From Ctena decussata (taxonomy: Eukaryota; Mollusca; Bivalvia; Lucinida; Lucinidae): a stretch of DNA of 64,000 bases. The DNA lies in contig OZ022502.1 in NCBI GenBank assembly GCA_963989385.1, positions 55,111,454 to 55,175,453 of the forward strand, read 5' to 3'. Position 1 is the stretch's first letter, and each line of letters starts with the position of its first letter. The notes under the pieces are model-generated. The model did no database searches. It was given only the letters and a program-made list of their open reading frames with translations, and was not told the origin of the DNA. Both the position numbers and the translations under genes were made by a program. Positions 27,001-34,397 of this stretch are shown here, piece after piece.

Positions 27001-30000
27001 TTCAGGGTTTTGTTACATCCTAGCCCCCCCCCCCCCCACCCACTACCCCTCATTTTTTTACCTCAAGCTCATGCACTTTGAAATTTCATTTCATTTTATG
27101 TATTTTGATTTTATTTTAAGACTTATTTCTGAGATAGCTTTTGTTTATAAATGTGTTTTCATTATGGGCATGTTTGCCTGAAGTTTTATGCATAGCAGTC
27201 CACACCACCATAGCGGCTGTGTGATGGGCAAGCACCAATTCAGGCGAGCTGTGCTGTCAGGCGACAGCTCTTGTTATATATATGTCTTTTATCTGTCTTA
27301 GATTTTTTTCGATATGCGCTTTTTTGTATATCAATTCTCCTATCGACATCCCCCAGCCCCCCTCCCCCCCCCCCCCCCCCCCACACACACACACGCCGGG
27401 TCGCGTAGCGCAATCGGTAGGGCACCTGACTCATAAGTCAGAGGTCTTGGGTTCGAAACCCGGTCTGGCCACATACTTTCGTTTCTTCTTCCGCTGATTC
27501 AAGAAGGGCAGTTGTCAGTTACTGGCGAAAGTATGTGCACTTAGTACTGGTTAACCGCTTAGGAGGTCTAAGCCTGCCCAGGAATAGTGTTGTTAGGTCA
27601 AATGACCGTCCCGACATGACCATAGCTGTTTACCGTGGACGTTAAGCATCAAATCAAATCAAATCAAATCAAATCACACACACACACCCGCAGCTCAGCG
27701 GAACGGATCCATAGCCGCAGTAACGGGGCGCTTTTTTTTCCAAAATATTTCACTTATATCGAGCCAATCAAGGGCGAAAATTGGAGCTCCCGTCTGATTG
27801 CTGGTGAAAAAGCAACTGACCTTTCGAAGTCAGAGCGTGGCTTCCATCGAGGCTCGAACCCACAACAATTAGAGACCTTATGTTTAAGGGTTAGCGATCT
27901 TCTTCACTAGACCATAGAGGCCCGTTTAGGACTTAAAAAGGAAAGGCTTATCTTTACCTTTTTTAGTGCAAGAAGGCTGGACTTTGTCCCAGGTACTATT
28001 TGACTGGCAAATAATGCTGTCATCCCCCACCACTTCGAAGCCATTATCACACAGTATGTAGACAGTGGTTCCTACTGTAGCGTTGTTGGTAGAGAGAGAG
28101 CCGTCGACTGGGTCAAGCAGCGCTGGGCAGTCTGTGAAAATAACAAAAACAATTGAAAAGCGTCATGTGAAAAGATATATTGTAGTTTCGCCTTATAGTG
28201 AAGACTCAGATCGGCCTGTGCATCCGTGCAGTCCGATCACAGACTTGAATCCCTTTTCGCATAAAGAATTTATGAGTTCTGAGGGGTCTGAATCATGAAA
28301 AGTGTGAAGATTTGCAGGTTGCCTCCGTACGTAGGTCGAAAATTCGTATTAAAGGGCTTGTATTCTTGCTTGAAATATAACTGCTACTGCTCTGCAAAAA
28401 AAATCGTTCAGCTTTTTCGTGTGCATGCATCATTTCAGAATGCGATATAATACTGCTTCATCGGGTTGATATTGATGTCGCAAGTAGTCATATCATATCG
28501 CATTCTAAAATCGTGTCACGCCGACGGTGTGTAAAGGGATGGAGTTTGGGTAGTTAAAAGATGATGAGAATGAAATAACCCAGGGGCCACAGAAAAAACA
28601 CGACCTTTACCGTACGACCTTGATCGAACCCGCGAGCACTACTGGCTGGAGACCGGTGGCGGCCGCGTACCAGTGGCAGCCATATTCAATTTGTGTTCAC
28701 AGTTTCGTATTTATTGATTAATAGATTATATACATTTGTAAAGAACCCAAATAGGATTGGCACAAATCGCATCTTGATTGGGGGTGGGCGGGGGAGGGAG
28801 AGCAGGCAAACGATAACAACCTCCCCTAGGTACCCTCATACCAACATCAATTCTTTTCCGGGAACCCATGACGCTTGAGCCTCACACAGTGGAATCGCTT
28901 GGCACTCACGCTGCAAAAAAATGTGACATAGACCGCAGTCTTCACGGGGGTAATATGAATTTGCTTACCTGTGCTGTCGACCGATCCGGTACTATATTAA
29001 GTGGAATTCGACCGAATATTCGGTCGCAAACATTATCAATAACTGTAAAAGATACTCTTGTTAATGGATGTCGACCGAGCTGTTACTGCTGTAGACTGTC
29101 TCGGTCGACTACCACTTTTGCATGCATGGTAATTGACTGGCTTGATCGACAGCACAGATAGGGAAATTGGTATTACCCCAGTGGTCTTTGAACGGCAAAT
29201 GATTATGTATAATTTAAACACTGGTACGGTGCTTTGCTGCTAGTTTGTGACCTGTTTCGAGACCCTGCGCTAGCCTTTTGGCCAACACGACTGGAAACTT
29301 CTGATACTCGTATTTATCAATATGCTCTAACCCAGCAGGCACATGACGTTGAAATGACGTCGTAATGACGTCGCATCGATCTCAGTTAGACGTCATTTCG
29401 ACGTTATATGCCGGCTGGGAAGAGAGCAGTGAACACATTTCGTAAGCCTGAATTTAGGTTATAGGACATAGCTAAGCAGAATACAGGGTGACTGGTGAAA
29501 ATATCTACCGGCATTACGTGAGGGATGCCCACCGCCAGCTTGAATGATTAATGTTCCTAGCCCTTATCTTTATATTTTTCTGTTCAAATCTGACATTAAG
29601 ATTGAAGTTTCTTTTTTCTGTTCATATTTGACTTTTAAAAAGATTGAAGTTATTCTTTTATGTGAAATTGTTTGTGGCAGTGGTTCTAATTATGTGATTT
29701 TTTTCCATAATTAATGCGCGTAAGACTAAAATTGATAAACTGTGCGAACTGTATTGTGCAATTAACATTTAACCTGTAGAACTGCATTTTAGGCTCTTCA
29801 AATACAACAATACCTTATGGCATGACCAAATAATGAATACTTGGATTAGCCTGCGCATCTGTGCAGTCTGATCAGAGTCTATCCTATTCACACGAACACG
29901 GAAGCGCAGACTGAGCTGTCTTAGAGGTTGCTGCCCGCACACGCCATAAGGCACCCTTAACCGCGACAGTGCTCCATTACATATTTCTTGCAATGCTTTC

Positions 30001-33000
30001 AATGAAGAAACCCATGCTAATGTGAATTTAGGAAAAAAAGAAGAAAAAAAAAGACTTATGGTATATAGGTACACCCTATGTTTTTCTGTCATTTTTTTTT
30101 TTAAAAAGGAACCCAATTCAAGACTGTTTCCTTCTCTGGATAAAAACCCTTCAGAAATGAGAAAAGAGGCAAACATGAGAACGCTATACTTGCTTCCTCT
30201 GAAAGTATACCTATTCACGTTAATATGACAAGATGAAATGTAAAATTTTATAAAAGTATTAAAATCACTATTTGAGCTCCATTTATGCCATAGAACACAT
30301 TGGTTCGTTTTATGTCAACGCAAGCCACTGCGGGATTCACTACGACTTAATAGATGGATTTAACAGTATTTCAATCAAACCTGCACAAGGTAGAAGATGG
30401 AAATCAGTGCTGAGAAGACCCAGCTGATGACAAACAGCGTAGATGGCATCCAGATGAAGATCAAGGTAAAAGGGCAGAAGCTTCAAATACCTTGGAGCAG
30501 TTGTCTTAGATGATGGCTCAAAACAGGATTGCACAAGCCACTTCAGCTCTTTCCAAGCTGAAGCCAATTTGGAGAGATAACAACATATCTCTTGGATCAA
30601 AGGTGAAACTTATGCACTTCCTTGTCATTTCCATATTTCTGTTTGCCTGTGAATCGTGGACCTTGACAGAAGAGTTAGAAAAAAGAACGCAGGCCTTTGA
30701 GATGAGAGGCTACCGAAGGTTACTGAACATTACGTACAAGGACCATATAACCAATGAGGAGGTTCGCAGAAAGATCCAAGCAGCCATTGGAGAATATGAT
30801 GAACTCCTTACGCTGGTCAAGAAACGGAAGCTAAGGTGATTTGGCCACGGCTCCAGGTCTTCTGGTTTAGTAAAGACGACTCTACAGGGCACAGTGAAAT
30901 GAAAAAGAAGAGGAGGTAGACACAAGAAGAGGTGGGAAGACAATATTAAAGAGTGCACAGGGATGGATTATGCCAGCTCAGCTAGGGCAGCTGAAAACAG
31001 GACAGGGTGGAAAAGGATTGTTGCGAAGTCATCTGTGGCACCCCAACGACCTAGTAATGTTACGGGATAGAATAGAATAGAACCAGTCATATCAGGACGA
31101 CGCGAGGGTGATAATGAAAGGTTGTGTGCAATGGAACTCCGTTTACGGTTGAAAAGATTTCCGCCTCCAGCGGGTCTGCAACCCCGGACTGCTAGATCAG
31201 CAGGCCAGCGCTTTACCTACTGAACTACGGGGCTCCACTTGGTTTCCGACATTTTTACAAAGAGTAACACTTCTTGTGCCTTTCTAGTGGCTTTCCTGGG
31301 CAACGGAATCCTTTTGTAAAGGAGTCTTCTCTTTAAGGCAAGAATTTGCTCCTAAATGCGCATTTTTTTCCTTTCAGAACTGGCCCCATTGACAAAGGGC
31401 GCACAAATGAAAATGGCAGAGTTGCCTCCCCTGAAAGTGTGCCTATTCACCTAAACTGATTTAATTTAATCCGATGACATCTAGAAGTTTTTCCTCAGGG
31501 CATTCCAAGAAGCCTGCATCCAAGTAGGCTGATCAGAGTCTTCATGTGTGCTACTATACTGAAGAGGCAATACTCTGATCAGACTGCGTGGCCGAGTGTG
31601 AGGTTTCGTTGTTCCCACGTGCTTAACGCACCTTTACTAGTGACGCATCTCATTGTATCCTATATCTAGGAAAGACCAGGAAACCAGTTTACCCCTCAAG
31701 ATCCGCACCCAGCGGAAAAACTACGTCTGCTTCACAAGAAATTCAAAGATTAGTAGGCAAACACTGTAGATTCAGATAATGCGGCTCATTATGAGCCACC
31801 TCATTTAGACTTACGCTATTTTCAAATTTATATAACTACATTCGTTTATGGCGCTTTAACAAACAGAGGCGCCGTTGTCGAGTGTCTAGTGGTTTCGGAG
31901 TGTTAGGTACATGTAGCAGGTTCGAATCTACATATGTTAACGACTAAAAACTATCTCTGACCACCCAACAAATGGGTAAGTGATCTGCCTTTTATATTAT
32001 GTGCTCAGGAAATAGTGTTTCTTCGGCAACTGTACTTGTCCAAAGACTTTGTCTGCGCAAGCCCTGATAAGGCTGTGCAGTCTGGTCTGGGTATGGGCAT
32101 TTCACCAATATCTGAATACAGATTTTGGTTTAAACTATGATTTTATCCAAATTTTTGGATAATGTTATATGGTTTAGCTGTAGCTTATAACACGGATGGT
32201 AAACGCGAAATTCGAGTCTCATCCGCAAAATTGAAAAGCCAAGCTTCTGCAATAGTATAATATAATAGTACACCAAAATGTAAGAATGCCATTCGCCGCA
32301 AATGTGTGTGAAGTATACTTGTGCACAATTAAAATTGAGCGGCGACACGACAAAGCCAACAAAGTGGCATGTGCACCTAGCGAAAGACTCATGATCAGCC
32401 TGGGCATCCGCCCAGTCTGATCAGAGTCTTTGCTGTGCGCTTAAAGGTTAGCTCAGTTTCTAAGTTACCTTCATGATGATAGCTGAAGACTCTGATCAGA
32501 CCGGACAGCGCCCAGTCTAATCTGAGTCTTCGCTCGGCCCATATGCCACTTTGATGGTTTTGTCGTGTCCCGGCTCATTATTTGCTTTGAAGTAGAAGAC
32601 AGTTGCGGCCTATCACAAAATTTCTGAATGTGGCCAAATCTAAAAATTCAGTTTGGCTCTTCCAGCATTTTTTTTTTTGAGAACTCCATCAGGCTACATG
32701 CCCGGATCCAGTCCACCACGTACTGGTGGGGCTCTGGATGACTGGTGGGGCTAGGAGGTGCCGAGATGTGTGTGTGGCGTATAGGGGAGTGGGGGGGCTT
32801 AAAAATATATCATATCATTAAGGATCAGTTTGATGAGAATTTTTGATAATGTCTTCTTTGCCTTGAAATATATGTTGTGACATCTCATTAGAATCGCCTC
32901 GGCGCGAGGCGATTCTGATGAGATGTCACAACATATAGTTTAACTTAGCTATATGGATGAATTAGCTCAAACTATCATCAGAAATTCCGTATTATCTGGA

Positions 33001-33286
33001 GACCTACACAAAACAGAAGCCAAGCTGGCGGGGCTGAAGCCCCAAAGCCCACCCCCTGGATCCGGGGCTGGGCTATCTTTTACAAAGGCTACAGTTTTCT
33101 AATAACTTTACAGACATAGTAGGCCAATAGCATTGTATTACTTTGACAACTATATATCATATATGCGGCGGCTTGGATTAAGAAAGACAGGATTTGACAA
33201 ATACCTGCAGCGGTGGCCCTGATATTCCAGCACGTGAAAAGAATAAATACTAGCACATAAATGTTTCTTGTGTTTTTGTGGTTCAT
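1..33286 (-). CDS. Sushi (CCP) repeat secreted protein, partial gene model
   Basis: This model joins a signal-peptide exon (33205-33286), a lone sushi exon (27958-28131) and nine A/B sushi exon pairs spread over 1-13866, all read on the minus strand. The gene continues past the left edge, so the C-terminus and any membrane anchor or other domains are not seen. Every junction is phase 1 and has GT-AG sites, so the joined frame stays open. Each sushi module has four cysteines and the conserved Trp before the last one. Sushi domains mediate extracellular protein and glycan binding in complement-like, adhesion and receptor proteins, but the specific partner is unknown. Joining the two distal exons to the array is inference from strand, phase and domain type. 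The array exons themselves are clear. Between 14 and 28 kb the intron is filled with transposons. Confidence 0.6.
413..589 (-). CDS. Sushi exon A, unit 1
   Basis: This is a complete A module. It differs from the common form by Val to Leu in GYEILGRG. The acceptor (TTCTATGTAG) and donor (GTTTGACC) are intact. Confidence 0.9.
1531..1701 (-). CDS. Sushi exon B, unit 2
   Basis: This is a complete B module with a silent change in the NGSG codons. Four Cys, the Trp in EQEWSS and intact splice sites are visible. Confidence 0.9.
2055..2231 (-). CDS. Sushi exon A, unit 2
   Basis: This is a complete A module with the common sequence, intact splice sites and phase 1-1. Confidence 0.9.
3182..3352 (-). 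CDS. Sushi exon B, unit 3
   Basis: This is a complete B module with the common sequence. The donor is GTAAACATGA instead of GTAAATATGA and is still good. Confidence 0.9.
3706..3882 (-). CDS. Sushi exon A, unit 3
   Basis: This is a complete A module with the common sequence, intact splice sites and phase 1-1. Confidence 0.9.
4831..5001 (-). CDS. Sushi exon B, unit 4
   Basis: This is a complete B module with the common sequence, intact splice sites and phase 1-1. Confidence 0.9.
5355..5531 (-). CDS. Sushi exon A, unit 4
   Basis: This is a complete A module with the common sequence (EIVGRG), intact splice sites and phase 1-1. Confidence 0.9.
6394..6546 (+). mobile_element. 5'-truncated SINE inside array unit 5
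   Basis: This insertion is present in only one of the units, between the 'attaaagt' and 'catagcttgg' intron segments that are adjacent in the others. It matches the body and 3' part of the full SINE at 27395-27676, including the end GTGGACGTTAAGCATCAAAT and a short pentamer tail. It lacks the tRNA-like head. Confidence 0.85.
6629..6799 (-). CDS. Sushi exon B, unit 5
   Basis: This is a complete B module with the common sequence and intact splice sites. It lies about 80 bp from the SINE at 6394-6546. Confidence 0.9.
7153..7329 (-). CDS. Sushi exon A, unit 5
   Basis: This is a complete A module with the common sequence. The intron between this exon and the next A exon on the left holds the only SINE inserted in the array. 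Confidence 0.9.
8268..8438 (-). CDS. Sushi exon B, unit 6
   Basis: This is a complete B module with a Val to Ile change (GDIDF). The same change occurs in unit 9, so a variant is shared between non-adjacent units, as expected if units exchange sequence. Confidence 0.9.
8791..8967 (-). CDS. Sushi exon A, unit 6
   Basis: This is a complete A module with the common protein sequence and one silent change in the TCDTG region. Splice sites are intact. Confidence 0.9.
9911..10081 (-). CDS. Sushi exon B, unit 7
   Basis: This is a complete B module with the common sequence, intact splice sites and phase 1-1. Sequons NAT and NGS are present. Confidence 0.9.
10435..10611 (-). CDS. Sushi exon A, unit 7
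   Basis: This is a complete A module with two clustered replacements: EIVGRG becomes GMVGRG (Glu to Gly, Ile to Met). All four Cys and the Trp are kept. Splice sites are intact and the exon is phase 1-1. Confidence 0.9.
11563..11733 (-). CDS. Sushi exon B, unit 8
   Basis: This is a complete B module with common protein sequence and a silent change in the HDGYDL codons. Splice sites GTAAATATGA (donor) and TTTATAG (acceptor) are intact. Confidence 0.9.
12087..12263 (-). CDS. Sushi exon A, unit 8
   Basis: This is a complete A module identical in protein to the common form (EIVGRG). One silent change lies in the GNWST region. Donor and acceptor are intact and the exon is phase 1-1. Confidence 0.9.
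13179..13349 (-). CDS. Sushi exon B, unit 9
   Basis: This is a 171-nt, phase 1-1 sushi exon with the module order CPPTNV, NATVTC, IITC, EQEWSS and a last Cys in TECVLK. It differs from the common B module by Ala to Glu (NVEN) and Val to Ile (GDIDF). The intron just downstream in transcription lacks about 35 bp found in other units. This again marks the edge unit as older or less homogenised. Confidence 0.9.
13690..13866 (-). CDS. Sushi exon A, unit 9 (edge unit)
   Basis: This is a complete 177-nt, phase 1-1 sushi exon and the first intact array exon in transcription order. Relative to the common A module it carries Asp to Glu (CETGYEI) and Arg to Gly-flanking Ile (VGIG) changes, so the edge copy is the most diverged intact A. 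Four Cys, the Trp in GNWST and the sequons NVT and NWS are kept. Confidence 0.9.
14750..15126 (-). pseudogene. Decayed tenth sushi unit with both exons deleted
   Basis: The stretch aligns to the array unit but with more substitutions. At 14830 the B exon is cleanly missing: intron sequence just outside the donor runs directly into sequence outside the acceptor. At about 14970 the text jumps from mid-intron into the last part of exon A, leaving only about 30 nt of it next to an intact-looking acceptor. Neither module can be made. The unit ends at a TIR element (15130). Confidence 0.85.
15130..17129. mobile_element. 2.0-kb non-autonomous TIR DNA transposon
   Basis: Exact terminal inverted repeats start GGTGAGGTGGGAGTAATT on both ends and are flanked by TTAA on each side (15126-15129, 17130-17133). 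Symmetry means a TA duplication with one more TIR base is also possible. There is no transposase frame. Internally there is a diverged tandem duplication of about 176 bp (near 15308-15450 and 15484-15625) and a nested minus-strand SINE (16006-16141). The element sits directly against the decayed sushi unit. The class is uncertain: TTAA would suit piggyBac-like elements and TA would suit Tc1/mariner-like ones. Confidence 0.7.
16006..16141 (-). mobile_element. 5'-truncated SINE nested in the 2.0-kb TIR element
   Basis: The reverse complement matches the body of the SINE at 27395-27676, from GAAAGTATGTGCACTTAGTA to the ATCAA-type tail. The tRNA-like head is missing. It is nested in the TIR element, so it is younger than that element. 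Confidence 0.85.
17134..18230. other. Non-coding stretch, no gene recognised
   Basis: No supported gene is seen. A short open frame at 17410-17625 has no recognisable domain. The segment around 17640-17720, with a run beginning TTGGGCCCAGTAAAACCGG, looks like part of a dispersed repeat but has no second copy in the window. GCGCGC-rich sequence at 18185-18200 precedes the pogo-like remnant. Confidence 0.4.
18782..20668 (+). pseudogene. Broken pogo/Tigger-like transposase
   Basis: Read in pieces, the protein has a psq-type helix-turn-helix (MSIYKAAKVY.VPQQTL, about 18794-18860), a CENP-B-like second helix-turn-helix (KYGYGYTRQEV to PFTLNWFRKF, 18956-19075) and a DDE_1 catalytic core (FNFDENGV, IIFDGHKSD, HTSHILQPL). 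A charged C-terminal tail follows (20318-20668). It is dead: TAA at 18935 interrupts the N-terminal half, and a frameshift follows near 19390. A TAG replaces a Trp codon just before VNAAVF. A 380-bp segment is duplicated, and the last catalytic Asp of the usual LQPLD motif reads LQPLN. pogo-family elements normally use TA targets; I could not fix the TIRs. Confidence 0.85.
19106..19863 (+). repeat. 380-bp tandem duplication within the transposase remnant
   Basis: The segment starting AAGTTCGTGCTAA at 19106 recurs at 19486 and runs to about 19863. The second copy has small deletions (five bases near 19635, two near 19798) and point changes. Both copies carry the same TAG in place of the Trp before VNAAVF, so that stop predates the duplication. 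Confidence 0.85.
20670..21716. other. Non-coding stretch between transposon remnants
   Basis: Nothing coding is supported. The first part is probably the 3' flank of the pogo-like element. A short palindromic-looking AGCTATAAGGGGA segment lies near 21345. No second copy of the rest is seen in the window. Confidence 0.35.
23221..23405. mobile_element. Foldback MITE, GAGCCGCGACACGA family, copy 1
   Basis: The ends are GACCGCGACATGAGAAAA and (reverse complement) GAGCCGCGACACGAGAAAA, with subterminal AACAAAGTGGTTGTGCGCCC. This is the most diverged of six copies in the window and lies inside the mariner-like span. Confidence 0.75.
23928..23982. repeat. Palindromic (TAA)n(TTA)n microsatellite
   Basis: A run of TAA triplets passes directly into ATT triplets, making a self-complementary microsatellite. 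Confidence 0.9.
25464..25571. mobile_element. Palindromic MITE with repeated GACGTC motifs, copy 1
   Basis: The ends are CCCAGCAGGCACGTGACGTC and its near reverse complement (GTTATGTGCCTGCTGGG). The interior has repeated TGACGTC/GACGTCA words, similar to CRE half and full sites. Related copies lie at 29331, 37480 and 37607. Confidence 0.85.
25812..25905 (-). mobile_element. tRNA-derived SINE head fragment
   Basis: Minus-strand sequence contains a pol III B-box-like GGTTCGACTCCC and an A-box-like TTGGACTGAGCGTTCGC at tRNA-like spacing. No matching acceptor stem can be folded by eye, so a SINE or tRNA relic is more likely than a working tRNA. Confidence 0.45.
26188..26232. repeat. GCGTCC hexamer microsatellite
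   Basis: About seven GCGTCC/GCGTCG/GCGTCA units lie near the 5' end of the Helitron-like element. Confidence 0.9.
27023..27039. repeat. Poly-C tract
   Basis: A C homopolymer of about 13-14 bases lies inside the Helitron-like element. A second C run is at 27363-27382, followed by (CA)n. Confidence 0.85.
27395..27676 (+). mobile_element. Full-length tRNA-headed SINE
   Basis: The head (27395-27474) has an A-box-like TAGCGCAATCGGTAGG and a perfect B-box GGTTCGAAACC. It has an anticodon-arm-like CTGAC/GTCAG stem with a six-base loop (TCATAA). A unique body follows (AGTTACTGGCGAAAGTATG through GGACGTTAAGCATC), then a pentamer tail of ATCAA repeats. The six-base loop and imperfect acceptor pairing argue against a working tRNA. 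Two headless copies of the body lie at 6394-6546 and 16006-16141. Confidence 0.8.
27700..27927 (-). mobile_element. tRNA-derived SINE-like sequence
   Basis: Minus strand shows GGGCCTCTATGGTCTAGTG (A-box region) and GGGTTCGAGCCTC (B-box) about 50 bp apart, with a long body toward lower coordinates. It lies right beside the lone sushi exon (27958). Confidence 0.5.
27958..28131 (-). CDS. Lone divergent sushi exon (type C)
   Basis: This 174-nt exon is flanked by a minus-strand acceptor (TTTTCACAG) and donor (GTAAAGAT) and is phase 1-1. It encodes one complete sushi domain: CPALLDP at the start, then ILCDNGFEV, IICQS, the conserved Trp in STWDK, and the last Cys in PSCTKK. Two sequons (NAT and NST) are present. 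It is clearly different from the A and B modules of the array, so it was not part of the recent amplification. It is separated from the array by about 13 kb of transposon-rich intron. A SINE-like tRNA-derived sequence ends about 30 bp from its donor side. Confidence 0.8.
28135..29330. other. Intron stretch with small palindromes
   Basis: No exon is supported. Contents include a GATCGGCCTG/CAGTCCGATC fragment (28208-28245), an inverted pair around AGAATGCGATAT (28437 and 28494) and a tRNA-like B-box on the minus strand near 28615. A cluster of GGTCGAC words lies between weak inverted ends CTGTGCTGTCGA (28971 and 29145). The last may be a small foldback element. Confidence 0.4.
29331..29419. 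mobile_element. Palindromic GACGTC MITE, copy 2
   Basis: The ends are CCCAGCAGGCACATGACGTT and (reverse complement) CCCAGCCGGCATATAACGTC, with interior TGACGTCG words. It is shorter and more diverged than copy 1. Confidence 0.8.
29420..30371. other. Intron stretch with a MITE-like segment
   Basis: No gene is supported. The segment 30058-30228 contains GTTTTTCTGTCATTTTT, AGGAACCC and CTTCCTCTGAAAGTATACC. It belongs to the same dispersed family as the one at 33664-33897. A CTGCGCATCTGTGCAGTCTG palindrome fragment is at 29850. Confidence 0.45.
30372..31078 (+). mobile_element. LINE reverse transcriptase C-terminal fragment, dead
   Basis: A frame-broken 3' end of a non-LTR retrotransposon. Readable parts are MEISAEKTQLMTN, KYLGAV..DDGSKQD-type sequence, then RIAQATSALSKLKPIW, LFACESWTLT, AFEMRGYRRLLNITYKDHIT and VKKRKLR. 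At 30838 a TGA replaces the Trp found in the sister copy (KKRKLRWFGHV). A frameshift lies near 30480. The copy ends in a short GATAGAATAGA tail. The catalytic FADD block is missing because of 5' truncation. Confidence 0.85.
31079..31238 (-). mobile_element. tRNA-headed SINE, second family
   Basis: Minus strand: CCCCGTAGTTCAGTAGGTAA (A-box), GGGTTGCAGACCC (B-box), then a body ending in the CCTGATATGACTGG region. It shares GCTGGCCTGCTGATCTAGC with the copy at 38997-39140. It abuts the LINE tail. Confidence 0.65.
31240..32335. other. Repeat-rich intron stretch
   Basis: A MITE-like segment at 31243-31460 (GAATTTGCTCCTAAA, GGCAGAGTTGCCTCCCCTGA) belongs to the family seen at 33664. A tRNA-like plus-strand segment (A-box near 31878, B-box AGGTTCGAATCTACA at 31917) is probably another SINE head. 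The rest is unassigned. Confidence 0.45.
32336..32577. mobile_element. Foldback MITE, GAGCCGCGACACGA family, copy 2
   Basis: The ends are TGAGCGGCGACACGACAAAG and (reverse complement) TGAGCCGGGACACGACAAAA. The arms carry AGCCTGGGCATCCGCCCAGT-type sequence facing its reverse complement. Confidence 0.85.
32580..33100. other. Inverted-repeat-rich segment
   Basis: A GGATCC-containing segment at 32704 faces a related one at 33058 (CCTGGATCCGGGGCTGGG). Between them, 32870-32936 is a strong hairpin with arms of about 32 bases (ATATGTTGTGACATCTCAT to CGCCTCG) and a GCG loop. It is probably a foldback transposon. Confidence 0.55.
33205..33286 (-). CDS. Signal-peptide exon (first coding exon of sushi gene)
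   Basis: The exon has an ATG followed by 27 codons: a basic N-terminus (MNHKNTRN), a hydrophobic core (VLVFILFTCW) and a small-residue end (ATAA), which is a classic signal peptide. It ends in phase 1 at a good donor (GCAG/GTATTT). The phase matches the downstream sushi exons, and the split codon would give Asp before the first sushi Cys. The open frame extends upstream of this ATG, so an earlier start is possible, but the signal peptide argues for this one. Assignment to the sushi gene is inferred from strand, phase and order. Confidence 0.5.
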
Positions 33287-33289
33287 GTT

Positions 33290-34159
33290 TTTCCCTCTCT
33301 GAAAAAGCCGGCTTTTACTCAACACTGTATCTTTATTCTCCGCCGTCTTCAATTTCGAAAATTCTTTTAAAAACATGTTTTATCACTACTTCGAAACGTC
33401 GAATCAAAATACATAGATATTATCCAGATGCACAGACAACAGTACATTAGTTTCCATCCCTAAAGTTTTCATTATTATGATCACAATGCAATATATCCTT
33501 CTGATAGTCCGCCTTAAGAGTTCGAAAATTTTCAATTTAAAAATGTAAAATTTTCAATTCAAAAATGTTTACGAAACACGAAAATAAGACAGAAGTAAAG
33601 GAGCTGAAAGGATAATAATTTAGTCTTTGTCAATAATCGGAATATTGGGACATTTTAACCAATTAAGGTGTATGGATACACTTCCATGTTTTTCGGACAT
33701 TTTACAAAGGGGAACAATTTTCGTAAATTAATATTTGCTTCCCTGGAAGCCCTTCCAGAATTGGGTCCACTCTTAAAGAAAAGAATTTGCTCCTAGAGGA
33801 GCAAATTCTCTCCTTTAATAGTTGACACCATTGAGAAAGGCGGGAAAAACTAAATGGCAGAGTTGTTTTCCCTGATAGTGTATCCGTTCATCTTAATAAA
33901 ACCTGAAGAATTTTATTTTATGTTTGTTTTTTGTCTGAAATTTTCTTGTTGAATGGCAAAAGGTGTAGACTCTGATCAGACTGCTCAGGGTCTACACTGT
34001 TTGCGCAGGTATTTACTGTCCCAAATATTTTGTGTGTTAACATATTAGAACTTATTGTGAAGCCATACCAACGTAACTACTAATCGAACAGATCGCATTG
34101 GTGGAAGTGACATTGAAAAATTTGAAATTCGGTTATGATGCATCATTCTGATGAATAAA
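33290..34159. other. Upstream flank of sushi gene, with MITE
   Basis: No further exon is supported. 33664-33897 is a MITE-family copy (GTGTATGGATACAC start, AGAATTTGCTCCTAGAGGAG hairpin, CAGAGTTGTTTTCCCTGA end). A CTCTGATCAGACTGCTCAG hairpin fragment is at 33970. A promoter for the sushi gene could lie in 33300-33660, but I see no clear TATA or initiator. Confidence 0.45.
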
Positions 34160-34397
34160 TGAGCCGCGACGCGAGAAAATCAACAATGTGGTTGTGCGCC
34201 CAGCGCAGACTCAGATCAGCCTGGGCATCCGCCCAGTCTGATCAGAGTCTTCGCTGTACGCATGGAAGTAGCTTAGACTCTTAGCTACCCCTTAAGTTCT
34301 TATCGAAAAGTCTGATCTGACTGGGCGGATGCCCAGGTTGATCTGAGTCTGCGCTGGGCGCACAACCACTTTGTTGGTTTTCTTGTGTCGCAGCTCA
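34160..34397. mobile_element. Foldback MITE, GAGCCGCGACACGA family, copy 3
   Basis: A near-complete 238-bp palindromic element. The left arm reads TGAGCCGCGACGCGAGAAAA, then CAACAATGTGGTTGTGCGCC and GCCTGGGCATCCGCCCAGTC. The right arm is the near-exact reverse complement, and a short unpaired centre separates them. Confidence 0.9.

Larger units (their letters stand above)
26140..27274 (+). mobile_element. Helitron-like non-autonomous element with internal tandem repeats
   Basis: It begins AGCTCGCCTGAACAAAAG with a small hairpin (CTGAACAAAAGTTCAG). It ends with a GCTGTCAGGCGACAGC hairpin followed by TCTTGTT, resembling a Helitron 3' hairpin plus CTTG. The interior holds a GCGTCC hexamer run (26188-26230) and about three 180-bp tandem copies beginning GGATGTTTTGGTTAAAGT (26238, 26418, 26596). 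Each early copy carries TGACCTTGATGTCAAGGTCA. There is no Rep/helicase. Related elements are at 53909-55225 and 62533-63900. The Helitron label is an inference. Confidence 0.65.

Noticed and set aside
27395..27474. Functional tRNA with CAT anticodon
   Set aside because: The anticodon loop has six bases, the acceptor stem pairs poorly, and the sequence continues into a repeated SINE body with a pentamer tail.
27240..27497. Pro- or Gly-rich short open frames
   Set aside because: They are produced by a poly-C tract and an adjacent CA repeat.
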